A stretch of DNA of 43,855 bases from Aquimarina megaterium XH134 (GTDB taxonomy: Bacteria > Bacteroidota > Bacteroidia > Flavobacteriales > Flavobacteriaceae). The stretch is from assembly GCF_000520975.1 (NCBI RefSeq), contig NZ_JACB01000002.1, positions 1 through 43,855 of the forward strand, in the 5' to 3' direction. Below the pieces are notes generated by a model. The model was not told the origin of the DNA and made no database searches. It saw only the letters and a program-made list of their open reading frames with translations. This document shows, piece after piece, positions 23,469 through 32,840 of this stretch. The position numbers and the translations under genes were made by a program. The stretch's first letter is position 1, and each line of letters opens with the position of its first letter.

Positions 23469-24851
23469 TCACCTGTTTTTTAGTGCATCGATGGTTTTAG
23501 CAAACTTTTCTTTTATCTCATGGTACTTTATATGATTTTGGTTTGCTACAATCATCTCTCCATTGGCAATAGTTCCTAACTGCATATTAGAATCGGTAGC
23601 ATATACTATTGTCGATGCCAGGTTTTGTGTAGCTACAGTAGCTAATAATGGCGACGAAGCATCAATAATGCAGGCGTTTAGTGGTTCTCCGACCTTAAAG
23701 AAATCTGCAGTAAAATTATTCATCGCTTTTCTTCCTGTTTTTGTTGCCATTTCTATTGCATAAATTCCAGAATCTCCTTGTTGATGAGAAGAGTACGTAT
23801 TTCTTTTATGAGAAATTAAACGTTGCCCATAATCCAAAATGCGTAGTTCTTCTAATGGATTAAGCCCTACATGACTATCTGTACCAATACTCCATTTTCC
23901 ACCATTTTCCTGGTATTTTCTTAACGGAAATAATCCATCACCCAAATTACCTTCTGTACTGGGGCAGAGTACTACATTGGCTTTGCTTTTTGCAATACCC
24001 TCGATTTCGTTATCTGTTAGGTGTGTTGCGTGTACCAGATGAAACCTATCATTCATATCTACATGATCTAATAGCCATTCTACGGGGCGTTTCCCCAGGT
24101 ATTTTACAGAATCTTCGATCTCTTTTAGTTGTTCTGAAACATGAATATGAAATGGAATATCCTGAGGTCCGGATTTTGCAATCTCGGCAATATCAGACGG
24201 TTCAACTCCTCTCATAGAATGAATGCCAATAGCAATATTAGCGTGCTGGTAGTGTTTACAAGCTGCTTTACTCGATTCTAATAAGGTAAGATACTTATCA
24301 ATCGTAGGAGAGATAAACCTTCGTTGTCTATCGTTTGGTTCTTTTCCAAAACCACCTTTTTGATAAAAAATAGGAATTAAGGTAATCCCAATACCTGCAT
24401 TTTTTGCTGCAGAAATAAGACTATTTCCCATTTCTGAAAGGTTAGCGTAGGGAACTCCATTTTTATCGTGATGTACATAATGAAACTCGGCTACATTGGT
24501 ATATCCATGACGAGCCATTTCTGCATAGAGCATAGTTGCTATGGCTTCCATTTGCTCTGGATTCATCGTTAATGCCAATTGGTACATCGCTTCTCGCCAT
24601 CCCCAGAAATCATCCGGGGTAGAAGTAGTGTTTTCATGTCTTTCTGCCAAACCAGCCATTGCATATTGAAAGGCATGGGAATGTGCATTTTGAAACCCGG
24701 GAATTGCAAAGCCATCAATAATTTTATTGGATGTATGTTGTGGATCAAAAGAAGAGATATCGGTAATGATACCTTCATTATTCACCGTAACCCCTGTATG
24801 TTCTTTCCAACCGGTATTTTGTAATATTCCCTTAAAATGATAGGTTTTCAT
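23469..24851 (-). CDS. hutF: Formimidoylglutamate deiminase
   Basis: Converts N-formimidoyl-glutamate to N-formylglutamate and ammonia in the cytosol, the fourth step of the five-step histidine route. Amidohydrolase-fold motifs are in order: GFQNAHSHAF (metal His pair), IHVSEQ, LVHATHLTDNE, LCPSTEGNLGDGLFP and GTDSHVGLNPLEELRILD, all typical of HutF. 460 residues, normal length. It is the last gene of the hut operon; hutG is 126 bp upstream. Its presence together with HutG shows that formate, not formamide, is released. Confidence 0.94.
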   Translation of the reverse strand: MKTYHFKGILQNTGWKEHTGVTVNNEGIITDISSFDPQHTSNKIIDGFAIPGFQNAHSHAFQYAMAGLAERHENTTSTPDDFWGWREAMYQLALTMNPEQMEAIATMLYAEMARHGYTNVAEFHYVHHDKNGVPYANLSEMGNSLISAAKNAGIGITLIPIFYQKGGFGKEPNDRQRRFISPTIDKYLTLLESSKAACKHYQHANIAIGIHSMRGVEPSDIAEIAKSGPQDIPFHIHVSEQLKEIEDSVKYLGKRPVEWLLDHVDMNDRFHLVHATHLTDNEIEGIAKSKANVVLCPSTEGNLGDGLFPLRKYQENGGKWSIGTDSHVGLNPLEELRILDYGQRLISHKRNTYSSHQQGDSGIYAIEMATKTGRKAMNNFTADFFKVGEPLNACIIDASSPLLATVATQNLASTIVYATDSNMQLGTIANGEMIVANQNHIKYHEIKEKFAKTIDALKNR

Positions 24852-24977
24852 TTGTTTAAGTTTGTTGTTTATTAGATCAAAGTTTCAGTTTGAAGCTCGA
24901 TGCCTGAGGTCGAGTGTCGGAAGCTTGATGTTTGATTGACAAAAACTTGTCTAACCTCCAACCTCTGATTTTTCTGA
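24852..24977 (-). repeat. Repeat-rich hutG-hutF spacer
   Basis: 126 bp between two operon genes, with GAAGCTCGATG and GGAAGCTTGATG imperfectly repeated, and AACCTCC / AACCTCTG repeated at its right end. Such short, low-complexity repeats are seen in spacers of Flavobacterial operons. No gene. Confidence 0.4.
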
Positions 24978-25781
24978 TTATGCATTCAACGTTTCAATTA
25001 AACGCTCCATGGTGTTTTGTAATATGTGCTGCACCTCTTTTGCTCTGTCCACATTATACGTAATTTCATTATCGTCCATATATAAAATCTTATTCATTTC
25101 GAGCTGAAGCGTATGAATGTCGTTTTCCGGATTTCCGAAGTAACGGGTAATGTGCCCTCCTTTAAAAGGGGAGTTGTGATTAACTTTAAAAGCCCCAGAT
25201 TTTAATCCGCTTAATGCAGCGGTAATGAGTTCTGGCGATGCGGTTTTCTCATCGTTATTCCCTAAAATCATATCGGGAAAAGGATCTTTTTGAATAGTAC
25301 TTACTTTATGGCGAATAGAATGTGCATCCCAAAGTAAAACCTTGCCAAACTGCTTTTTTCTATCTTCTATAAGAGTCTTAACTTGCTCGTAGTAGGGCCA
25401 GTAATAGGTCTCTAATCTTCTTTTAATTTCGGTTTGATCGGGTTCGAATTCTTGAGATTTATAAATTTTATTACCATAGAAATCTGTAACAGGTGTATTA
25501 CTGGTAATAAGCCTATTATCATTATATAAGGGTACACTTTTGGGATCTCTATTAAGATCGATGACCCATCGGCTTAGATTTGCCTTAATTACAGTGATAC
25601 CCATAGCTGGTGCGAATTCATACAGTCGATGCACAAACCAATCGGTATCATCAAGGTGCTTACGCATTCTTTTTTTATACTGTTTTTTTATCGCTGCAGG
25701 AAACTTTGTTCCCGAATGAGGTACACTTATAATTATAGGAACTATAGGTGCTTTGGCTTCTGTAATCTTAAATAGATTCAC
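24978..25781 (-). CDS. hutG: N-formylglutamate amidohydrolase (deformylase)
   Basis: Hydrolyses N-formylglutamate to glutamate and formate, the last step. The protein opens with VPIIISVPHSGTKFP and has LDDTDWFVHRLYEF, NLSRWVIDLNRDP, LLWDAHSIRH and the late NHNSPFKGGHITRYFG, typical of this family. 267 residues. The start is GTG at 25781, overlapping the hutD stop in GTGA, so translation is coupled to HutD. The coordinate rests on this overlap and on the SVPHSG motif being close to the N-terminus. Confidence 0.93.
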   Translation of the reverse strand: MNLFKITEAKAPIVPIIISVPHSGTKFPAAIKKQYKKRMRKHLDDTDWFVHRLYEFAPAMGITVIKANLSRWVIDLNRDPKSVPLYNDNRLITSNTPVTDFYGNKIYKSQEFEPDQTEIKRRLETYYWPYYEQVKTLIEDRKKQFGKVLLWDAHSIRHKVSTIQKDPFPDMILGNNDEKTASPELITAALSGLKSGAFKVNHNSPFKGGHITRYFGNPENDIHTLQLEMNKILYMDDNEITYNVDRAKEVQHILQNTMERLIETLNA

Positions 25782-26380
25782 ACGTTTACATTTTTATCAT
25801 TAGTTGTTACTTCAGAAAAAACTAAGGTACTATCTTTTATGGCATTAATATGCATAATCGTTGCTATTGGCTGGCGTATCATCAATACATCAGATTGACT
25901 AATCGTATATGCTTTATCATTGATATCGACGGTAACTTCTCCAGAATACGTATAGATAAACACCCAATCTCGCTTATTTTGAATAGGGTATGAGGTGTTC
26001 TCATTTTGGGTAACATTACGAGCATTTAGTGTACCCACCGTATTACCTGTGGTCATCAGATTAAAATCTGTACATATCCCTATAGAAGATGTTTTCCAAC
26101 CTCCTTCAAATATATCACTATCTAATTTGGAAAGTTGTTTCGTATATTGGTTTTGGTGTTGTAATGTTATTTCTCCATCCAAAACCAGTAGTGTTCTCGA
26201 TACCCCGGGAAGCGAAGTAAAAACAGATTTTTCTACTGCAACAGTTGCCATACTTAACCTGAAATCAAAATTTAATTCCTTGTAATTTGCCGTTGGCGGA
26301 TGCATAAAAAATTGCGTTGTTGTGCCTCCCGACCAGGCATTGGTCTTAAATGTATCTGCTGTTATGACAGTAATTTCCAT
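25778..26380 (-). CDS. hutD: HutD family protein
   Basis: 200-residue double cupin-like protein of the HutD family: WSGGTTTQFFMHPP near the start, FRLSMATVAVEKSVFTSLPG, and DWVFIYTYSGEVTVDIND in the second half. HutD is found in hut operons of many bacteria; it is thought to limit or modulate flux, without a proven reaction. It overlaps hutG by 4 bases and follows hutU by 11 bases. Confidence 0.9.
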   Translation of the reverse strand: MEITVITADTFKTNAWSGGTTTQFFMHPPTANYKELNFDFRLSMATVAVEKSVFTSLPGVSRTLLVLDGEITLQHQNQYTKQLSKLDSDIFEGGWKTSSIGICTDFNLMTTGNTVGTLNARNVTQNENTSYPIQNKRDWVFIYTYSGEVTVDINDKAYTISQSDVLMIRQPIATIMHINAIKDSTLVFSEVTTNDKNVNV

Positions 26381-26391
26381 ATATGATGAAC

Positions 26392-28392
26392 TTATATAAA
26401 ACCTTCTAAGAACTCTTCATCTACCAAATTAGGTAATGTTACTTTAAGTTGTGGAGTTCTTTCCATTTCACGTTTTATAGCAAACAGTGCTTCTTCATTT
26501 CGAGCCCAACTTCTTCTTGAGATTCCGTTATTTACATCATAAAATAGCATGCGTTCCAGTTTTTCTGAAGCTTCTACGGTTCCATCAAGTAACATCCCGA
26601 ATCCACCGTTGATTACTTCTCCCCAGCCAACACCACCACCATTGTGGATAGATACCCAGGTAGCTCCTCTAAAACTATCTCCGATCACATTATGAATTGC
26701 CATATCTGCAGTAAATTTACTACCGTCATAAATATTACTGGTTTCGCGATAAGGAGAATCGGTACCGCTCACATCGTGGTGATCTCTCCCCAGAACAACC
26801 GGCGCCGAAATTTTTCCGCTTTCAATTGCTTTGTTAAACGCTTCAGCAATTTTGATTCTTCCTTCGGCATCGGCATATAAAATACGAGCTTGAGAACCAA
26901 CTACAAGTTTATTTTGTTTGGCTTCTCTGATCCAGGTAATATTATCCTGCATCTGCTGTTGAATTTCTTTTGGAGAAACTTTCTTGATAGTTTCCATCAC
27001 TTCTAGAGCAATCTGATCTGTAGTATCCAGGTCTTCTGGTTTCCCAGAGGTACATACCCATCTAAAAGGTCCAAACCCATAATCAAAACACATAGGTCCC
27101 AAAATATCCTGTACATAAGAAGGATATTTAAAATCAATACCGTTTTTTGCCATGATATCTGCTCCTGCACGAGAGGCTTCGAGTAAGAACGCGTTTCCGT
27201 AATCAAAAAAATAGGTACCTCTTGCCGTATGTTTATTAATGGCATTAGCATGCCTGCGAAGCGATTCCTGAACTTTGTTTTTAAATGCTTCGGGATCGTT
27301 GCTAATCAGGGTATTGGCTTCTTTATAACTTAGTCCCACAGGATAATACCCTCCAGACCAGGGATTATGCAATGATGTTTGATCAGACCCTAATTGAATG
27401 TAGATATTTTCATCATAAAAACGTTCCCAGATATCTACAACATTACCTTGATAGGCAATAGAAACAGTTTCTTTTTGCTCCATTGCTTTTTGAACCCTGG
27501 TTACCAAATCATTTAAATCATCAAGGATTTCATCTACCCAGCCTTGCTCATGGCGTTTTTGGGCAGCTTTTGGGTTTACTTCTGCACATATGGTAATACA
27601 TCCTGCAATATTTCCCGCTTTTGGCTGTGCACCGCTCATTCCTCCTAATCCAGAAGTTAAGAAGATTTTACCAGCAGGTGTTTCTTCGGGTTTCAATGTT
27701 TTTCTAAAAGCGTTCATTACGGTAATGGTAGTACCATGAACAATACCTTGAGGACCAATATACATATAGCTCCCTGCGGTCATTTGCCCGTATTGTGTTA
27801 CCCCCAGGGCATTGTATTTTTCCCAATCATCGGGTTTTGAATAATTAGGAATCATCATTCCGTTGGTTACAACCACTCTGGGCGCATCTTTTGAAGAAGG
27901 AAATAATCCCATGGGATGCCCCGAGTACATATGCAACGTTTGTGCTTCGGTCATTGTAGCCAGATACTGCATCGTGAGTATATACTGCGCCCAATTTTGA
28001 AATACAGCACCGTTACCTCCATAAGTAATTAGTTCGTACGGGTGCTGTGCGACCGCATGATCAAGGTTATTCTGAATCATAAGCATGATTCCTGCTGCTT
28101 GTTTTGTTTTTGCAGGATATTCATCGATAGGACGAGCATACATCGTATATTCTGGCATAAAACGATACATATAGATACGACCGAATGTATTTAGTTCGTC
28201 TAAAAACTCACTGGCAAGTTCTTTATGCCAGTCTTTTGGGAAATAGCGTAATGCGTTTTTAAGCGCGAGTTTTTTTTCTTCGTTAGAAAGGATTTGTTTT
28301 CTCTTTGGGGCACGGCTAATTTTAGAATCCAAAGATCTCTTTGGAGGCATTGTTTTAGGAATCCCTTGAAGTATTTGTTCTTTGAAATTCAT
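26392..28392 (-). CDS. hutU: Urocanate hydratase
   Basis: Adds water to urocanate using tightly bound NAD+, giving imidazolone propionate. Signature stretches: TYGGNGAVFQNWAQYILTM, YSGHPMGLFPSS, GLGGMSGAQPKAGNIAGC and RDHHDVSGTDSPYRETSNI, as in the urocanase family. From MNFKEQILQGIPKTMPPKRS (28392) it is 666 residues, the longer form common in Bacteroidota (about 660-680 against about 550 in Proteobacteria). The frame is open to an ATG at 28446, which would add 18 residues; I prefer the start that fits the family N-terminus. Confidence 0.93.
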   Translation of the reverse strand: MNFKEQILQGIPKTMPPKRSLDSKISRAPKRKQILSNEEKKLALKNALRYFPKDWHKELASEFLDELNTFGRIYMYRFMPEYTMYARPIDEYPAKTKQAAGIMLMIQNNLDHAVAQHPYELITYGGNGAVFQNWAQYILTMQYLATMTEAQTLHMYSGHPMGLFPSSKDAPRVVVTNGMMIPNYSKPDDWEKYNALGVTQYGQMTAGSYMYIGPQGIVHGTTITVMNAFRKTLKPEETPAGKIFLTSGLGGMSGAQPKAGNIAGCITICAEVNPKAAQKRHEQGWVDEILDDLNDLVTRVQKAMEQKETVSIAYQGNVVDIWERFYDENIYIQLGSDQTSLHNPWSGGYYPVGLSYKEANTLISNDPEAFKNKVQESLRRHANAINKHTARGTYFFDYGNAFLLEASRAGADIMAKNGIDFKYPSYVQDILGPMCFDYGFGPFRWVCTSGKPEDLDTTDQIALEVMETIKKVSPKEIQQQMQDNITWIREAKQNKLVVGSQARILYADAEGRIKIAEAFNKAIESGKISAPVVLGRDHHDVSGTDSPYRETSNIYDGSKFTADMAIHNVIGDSFRGATWVSIHNGGGVGWGEVINGGFGMLLDGTVEASEKLERMLFYDVNNGISRRSWARNEEALFAIKREMERTPQLKVTLPNLVDEEFLEGFI

Positions 28393-28473
28393 ATTTATTT
28401 TTTTTAGCTTCATGGTTGTTACAGAATCGAATTCGGTACAAGCCATTGAAATTTGATTTTATACCATTTGTAG

Positions 28474-29712
28474 TTATACTAACTTTCCACGTTTCCATAC
28501 CTGGGAAGGAACAAGTTTTCCCTGGTGATAAAAGATTTCATGTACATGCTCTGTTTCAAACAGATTAAAATCTGCAAGCATTCCAGAAACCAATCTTCCT
28601 CTGTCGTCTAGGTTAAGTGCTGCCGCCGCTCTACAGGTAATTCCGGCAAGAACTTCGGCATTACTTAGTTTTTGAAATGTTCCCAGAATAGATGCCTGGG
28701 TTAGTAAATCACCCATTGGTGCCGAACCAGGATTCCAGTCACTGGCAATAGCTAATGCTCCTCCGGCATCCAAAATTTTTCGGGCAGGAGTAAAATCACA
28801 TCCTAAACCTATTGAAGCACCGGGTAATGCTACCGAAATCACATTACTTTGGGCTAGCATTTGTATTTCATTCTCGGTACTGGCTTCTAAATGATCTGCA
28901 CTAATAGCACCTACTTTTACAGCTACTTCGCTACCTCCGGTATTAAACTGATCTGCATGTACCGTAATATCGAATCCCATCTGTTTTGCTTTTTCAAAAT
29001 AGGGATAGATATCAGAAGGGAGAAATGCGCCTTGCTCAACAAAAGCATCAATTCGGTTGGTGAGCTGTTCTTCTTTTAATATAGGAAAAAGGGTAGTGCT
29101 CATCTCTTCGAGGTATGCTTTGTGATCTCCATCAAAATCCTTCGGCAATATATGCCCTGCAAGACAGGTAGAGACTAAATCTGCTGCTGTACTGATATTT
29201 GCAGTTTTTATAGCGCGTAGCATTTTAAGCTCTTCTGTAACCGAAAGCCCATATCCGCTTTTTACTTCTGCAGTTGTGATTCCTCTTTTTAATAAGGTAT
29301 TAGCTCGCTGTATAACTCCATCGGTAAGTATCTGTTGTTCTGCTTTTCTGGTTTGGGTAACAGTATCCCAGATACCTCCACCAGCTTCGGCTATTTCTAA
29401 ATAGGATCTTCCTGCATTTCGCATGGCATAATCATTAGCCCTGGATCCAGAAAAACAGATATGCGTATGAGCATCTATAAATCCGGGAGTACATACGTAA
29501 TCGGTATGCAATTCTATAATTTCTGCATGTAACGCATGGGCCTTTTCTTTTAAATCAGAGAACACTCCAATGGTATGAATGTTTTCACCTTCAATAAGAA
29601 TACCAGCATTCTCAATAATTTCGAGATCATGATCTTTTATCGCGCCTTTATTACCCGTTTTTTGTAGCGGTATAAGCTGCGTGATCGGGCCTATTAATGT
29701 ATATGTTGTCAT
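28474..29712 (-). CDS. hutI: Imidazolonepropionase
   Basis: Opens the imidazolone ring to N-formimidoyl-glutamate, the third step. Amidohydrolase motifs: TPGFIDAHTHICFSGSRA (metal-binding HxH), GRSYLEIAEAGGGIWDTV, VHADQFN, AISADHLEAS and the Asp in ASDWNPGSAPMG. 412 residues, typical. Located 51 bp after hutH and, given the selected start, 81 bp before hutU. Confidence 0.94.
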   Translation of the reverse strand: MTTYTLIGPITQLIPLQKTGNKGAIKDHDLEIIENAGILIEGENIHTIGVFSDLKEKAHALHAEIIELHTDYVCTPGFIDAHTHICFSGSRANDYAMRNAGRSYLEIAEAGGGIWDTVTQTRKAEQQILTDGVIQRANTLLKRGITTAEVKSGYGLSVTEELKMLRAIKTANISTAADLVSTCLAGHILPKDFDGDHKAYLEEMSTTLFPILKEEQLTNRIDAFVEQGAFLPSDIYPYFEKAKQMGFDITVHADQFNTGGSEVAVKVGAISADHLEASTENEIQMLAQSNVISVALPGASIGLGCDFTPARKILDAGGALAIASDWNPGSAPMGDLLTQASILGTFQKLSNAEVLAGITCRAAAALNLDDRGRLVSGMLADFNLFETEHVHEIFYHQGKLVPSQVWKRGKLV

Positions 29713-29763
29713 ATTATATTTTTTTCCTTTACATCGAGCTAAGGGAACTACTTAATTTTTGGA

Positions 29764-31344
29764 CTAATACTGTTCAAATTCACTAGAAAACTGTGTTTCC
29801 AGAGATACGTGTTCTTTTAAGGATACTTGATTAGCAGTAGTAATTATAGTTTTGTTTTGGATGATTTTGATTCCTTTCTCAATATCGTCTGCAAATACCC
29901 TGTCTTTATCTGCAAAAGATACGGCTTCTCGTACTTTTTTATGAATTTCATCTAGAATAACCCCTGATTTTAAAGGTTTTCTGTACTCGAATGCCTGAGC
30001 GGCAGTTAATAACTCTATGGCTAGGATTTTTTCCAAATTTTCGATTACTCTTAGCGCTTTTCTACCACCGATCGATCCCATACTTACATGATCTTCCTGG
30101 CCAAGAGAGGTAGGAATACTATCTGCACTGGATGGAAAACATAATCCTTTGTTTTCACTAGCTAAAGCAGCTGTAGTGTATTGTAGTATCATATATCCAG
30201 AATTGATACCTGTATCTTGCATTAATAATTTAGGAACTCCAGGAGAATTACCTTCTAATGCCAGGTAAATTCTTCTATCCGAAATATTGCCCAGTTCTGA
30301 AGCTGCTAAACATGCATAATCAATAGCCATAGCTAGCGGTTGCCCATGAAAACTACCCCCGCTAATAGTTAACTCTTCGTTGATTATTATTGGATTGTCG
30401 GTTACCGAGTTTAGCTCTACTTCGAGAAGTTCTTTTAAATGTAGCCATGCATTTCTAGATGAACCATGCACTTGTGGCATACAGCGTAAAGAATACGGAT
30501 CCTGAACCCGATCACAATCGATATGATCTTCCATAATTTCAGAACCTTTTAATAGAGACTTTATTCTTGAAGCAACATGAATATTACCTTTATAGGGGCG
30601 TAATTGATGTAGTTCTTTAAAAAATGGTTTTACAGAACCTTGCAATCCCTCGATCATCATTGCTCCAATAATATCTGCTTGTGTAAGACAGCTATGTAAT
30701 TTTGCAACTACCTGTACTGCATGTGCTGCAATAAATTGAGTTCCGTTGATTAAAGCTAATCCTTCTTTTGGACCAAGATCAAGAGGTTTTAAGCCTGTGA
30801 TGTCAAACAACTCTTTTGTGGTGATTACTTTATTTTGATATTCGACTTTCCCTAATCCCAGTAAAGGTAAAAACAGGTGAGAGAGCGGAGCCAAGTCTCC
30901 AGATGCTCCAACAGATCCCTGACTGGGAACAATAGGTATGGCATCATTATTAATATGCCACAGAATCCTGTCTAATGTTTTTTCTGCAATACCAGAATAT
31001 CCTTTTGCCAAAGATTGAATTTTGAGAATGAGCATGAGCTTAGCAATCTCGATGTCTATGGGTTCGCCAACACCTACACTATGACTTTGTAAGATGTTAC
31101 TTTGTAAAATATTGGTTTCTTCTTTAGATATTTTTGTAGTACAAAGTGGTCCAAAACCTGTATTAATACCATATACAGGTTCTCCTTTTTCTACAATATT
31201 TTCTACTACCTGCTGACTTTTTTTTACGCTATTGCGAGAAGTTTCAGAGATAACTCCGGTGGTTTCTCCACGAGCAATTTGTATTGCTATACCTGCAGTT
31301 AGGTAATCTTCTCCAAATGAAAAATGGTTTGTTATCGTTGACAT
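29764..31344 (-). CDS. hutH: Histidine ammonia-lyase
   Basis: Eliminates ammonia from L-histidine to give urocanate. The MIO cofactor is formed autocatalytically from Ala147-Ser148-Gly149 in GSVGASGDLAPLSHL. Also seen: VYGINTGFGPL near residue 57, NGTQFIAAHAV, and SVTDNPIIINEELTISGGSFHG with the active-site region. 526 residues, slightly longer than the roughly 510 usual. First gene of the hut operon; an 80 bp gap to the divergent LysR gene holds the likely promoter and operator. Confidence 0.95.
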   Translation of the reverse strand: MSTITNHFSFGEDYLTAGIAIQIARGETTGVISETSRNSVKKSQQVVENIVEKGEPVYGINTGFGPLCTTKISKEETNILQSNILQSHSVGVGEPIDIEIAKLMLILKIQSLAKGYSGIAEKTLDRILWHINNDAIPIVPSQGSVGASGDLAPLSHLFLPLLGLGKVEYQNKVITTKELFDITGLKPLDLGPKEGLALINGTQFIAAHAVQVVAKLHSCLTQADIIGAMMIEGLQGSVKPFFKELHQLRPYKGNIHVASRIKSLLKGSEIMEDHIDCDRVQDPYSLRCMPQVHGSSRNAWLHLKELLEVELNSVTDNPIIINEELTISGGSFHGQPLAMAIDYACLAASELGNISDRRIYLALEGNSPGVPKLLMQDTGINSGYMILQYTTAALASENKGLCFPSSADSIPTSLGQEDHVSMGSIGGRKALRVIENLEKILAIELLTAAQAFEYRKPLKSGVILDEIHKKVREAVSFADKDRVFADDIEKGIKIIQNKTIITTANQVSLKEHVSLETQFSSEFEQY

Positions 31345-31389
31345 ATGCGTATTTCTATTTTTTTACTAAAATAATACCTATTTTTGATA

Positions 31390-31404
31390 ATTAGAAATAC
31401 TAAT
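31390..31404. promoter_or_regulatory. Candidate LysR operator between hutH and the LysR gene
   Basis: ATTAGAAATACTAAT is an interrupted palindrome (ATTAG / CTAAT) that contains the T-N11-A signature of LysR-type operators, in the 80 bp gap between the two divergent genes. It is a reasonable site for the neighbouring regulator; unproven. Confidence 0.5.
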
Positions 31405-31424
31405 TTGATCATTAATTAATAACT

Positions 31425-32303
31425 ATGAGTTATCAAATAGAACTTCGACACTTCACTTATTTTATGGCAGTAGCCGAGGAGTTACATTTCAGAAAAGCTG
31501 CGGATCGATTGTTTATTTCTCAACCGGGATTAAGTAGGCAAATCAAGCAAATGGAAGAAATAATAGGTGTTGCTCTTTTTGTGAGAAATAAAAGAAAGGT
31601 AACACTAACGGCTGCGGGAGTATATCTTAAGAAGGAGTTAGATTATATTTTTAACCATATTGATTTTACAATACGACAAACTCGTTTGATTGATCAGGGG
31701 AGTAATGGGGAGATTAGAATTGGTTTTTTGGGATCTGCTATGCAAACGGTTATTCCAGAACTATTGGTTATGGTTAATAAAGAACTCCCCGATATACAAT
31801 TTAGTTTAGAAGAAATGTCTAATCATCTGCAGGTAGAAGCTGTAGAAAAAGATCAGCTAGATCTTGGTTTTGTACGATTAGCACGTGTGCCCGAAGGTAT
31901 ACAAAAGAAAACAGTTCATACAGATTCATTTTCTTTGGTAGTACCATTAGAGCATCAGCTTACCTCAAAAACTTTTAAAAGTATTGCGCAAGTATCTGAC
32001 GAGCATTTTATTTTGTTTTCATCAGATTATAGTTCTTTGTATTATGATAAAATTATGAGTATCTGCGAGGATAAAGGATTTACTCCCAAGGTGACACATA
32101 AGTCGGTACATGCACAGACTATCTTTAAATTGGTAGAGAGTGGGTTAGGAGTTGCTATTGTTCCTACCTCGTTACAACGGGGTTTTGATCTGGGCGTAAA
32201 GTTTTTAGAGATCCCAAAAATACCTCAAAAAGCTATACTTTCTGTTATTTGGAAAAAAGACAATCGGAATCCTGCGCTACAGCAAATTTTGAAATTCTTA
32301 TAG
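31425..32303 (+). CDS. LysR family transcriptional regulator, likely hut regulator
   Basis: 292 residues. The N-terminal winged helix-turn-helix is clear: LRHFTYFMAVAEELHFRKA, ADRLFISQPGLSRQIKQME, and KVTLTAAGVYL. The substrate-binding domain follows (GEIRIGFLGSAMQTVIPELL, VESGLGVAIVPTSLQ). Typical length. Its divergent position from hutH suggests control of the histidine operon, perhaps with urocanate as the effector; neither is shown. In many bacteria hut is controlled by HutC instead, so this is a different arrangement. Confidence 0.9.
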   Translation: MSYQIELRHFTYFMAVAEELHFRKAADRLFISQPGLSRQIKQMEEIIGVALFVRNKRKVTLTAAGVYLKKELDYIFNHIDFTIRQTRLIDQGSNGEIRIGFLGSAMQTVIPELLVMVNKELPDIQFSLEEMSNHLQVEAVEKDQLDLGFVRLARVPEGIQKKTVHTDSFSLVVPLEHQLTSKTFKSIAQVSDEHFILFSSDYSSLYYDKIMSICEDKGFTPKVTHKSVHAQTIFKLVESGLGVAIVPTSLQRGFDLGVKFLEIPKIPQKAILSVIWKKDNRNPALQQILKFL

Positions 32304-32384
32304 CAATATGTGCGAAACATTTTTACATATTATCTATTAAGATATTCTTAACAAAAAGGAGTGATATACACCTATTTAACTTTA

Positions 32385-32658
32385 TAAGTACTCAAAACCC
32401 ACTTGTCGAAGTGGGAGGGGGGACTTATATAAGTACCCTATCTGGTGGTTGATGTCGATAGAGGGTACTTAGTATAGTGGGGGTGCTGTAGTGAATACCC
32501 GGTTTGGGGTACTTCAAATGTAGGCCAGGGGTACTTCAAACAGAGGTGTCACCTCTGTTCAACACAAGTGTATCCTGTATTTAACACAGGATACACTTGT
32601 CTTTGTACTGGGGGGAGGGTAGTCCCGAAGTAGGGAGGGGGTACTTATGAAGTACCCT
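32385..32658. repeat. G-rich multi-hairpin element in the LysR-NTF2 gap
   Basis: The whole 537 bp gap 32304-32840 has no gene. This part carries seven GTACTT/AAGTAC motifs, most with GGG or CCC on the outer side (AAGTACC, GGGTACTT). Hairpins: CCCACTT / AAGTGGG (32398-32415), a 10 bp AACAGAGGTG / CACCTCTGTT palindrome (32539-32559), a perfect 15 bp stem ACAAGTGTATCCTGT / ACAGGATACACTTGT with 7-base loop (32564-32600), and GGGTACTT / AAGTACCC (32639-32657). Three G-runs of five or more are present. Base composition differs strongly from the surroundings. It may be a structured RNA or a repeat array. Confidence 0.65.
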
Positions 32659-32840
32659 ACTAAAGATCATGAAATGTTAATTTTTTAACAAATAAAATGT
32701 ATCTATAGTTATAAAAAGTATGTTTTAAACACATAATTTTGATGTATTCGACTATGTAAATCAAAGAAATATGGTCTCAATTATTTCCTGGTAAAAAGAT
32801 CAACTATATATAGTATCAGGTTTTTGAAATTTGTCGGGCA

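Noticed and set aside
28393..28446. Longer N-terminus of HutU (ATG at 28446)
   Set aside because: Possible, but the 18 extra residues do not look like the HutU N-terminus, while MNFKEQILQGIP does.
22913..31344. An integron integrase near the start of the array
   Set aside because: All long reading frames from 22.9 to 31.3 kb are hut genes; none shows tyrosine-recombinase features.
32249..32452. Plus-strand ORF overlapping the LysR end and the G-rich element
   Set aside because: It overlaps the real gene out of frame and continues into non-coding repeats.
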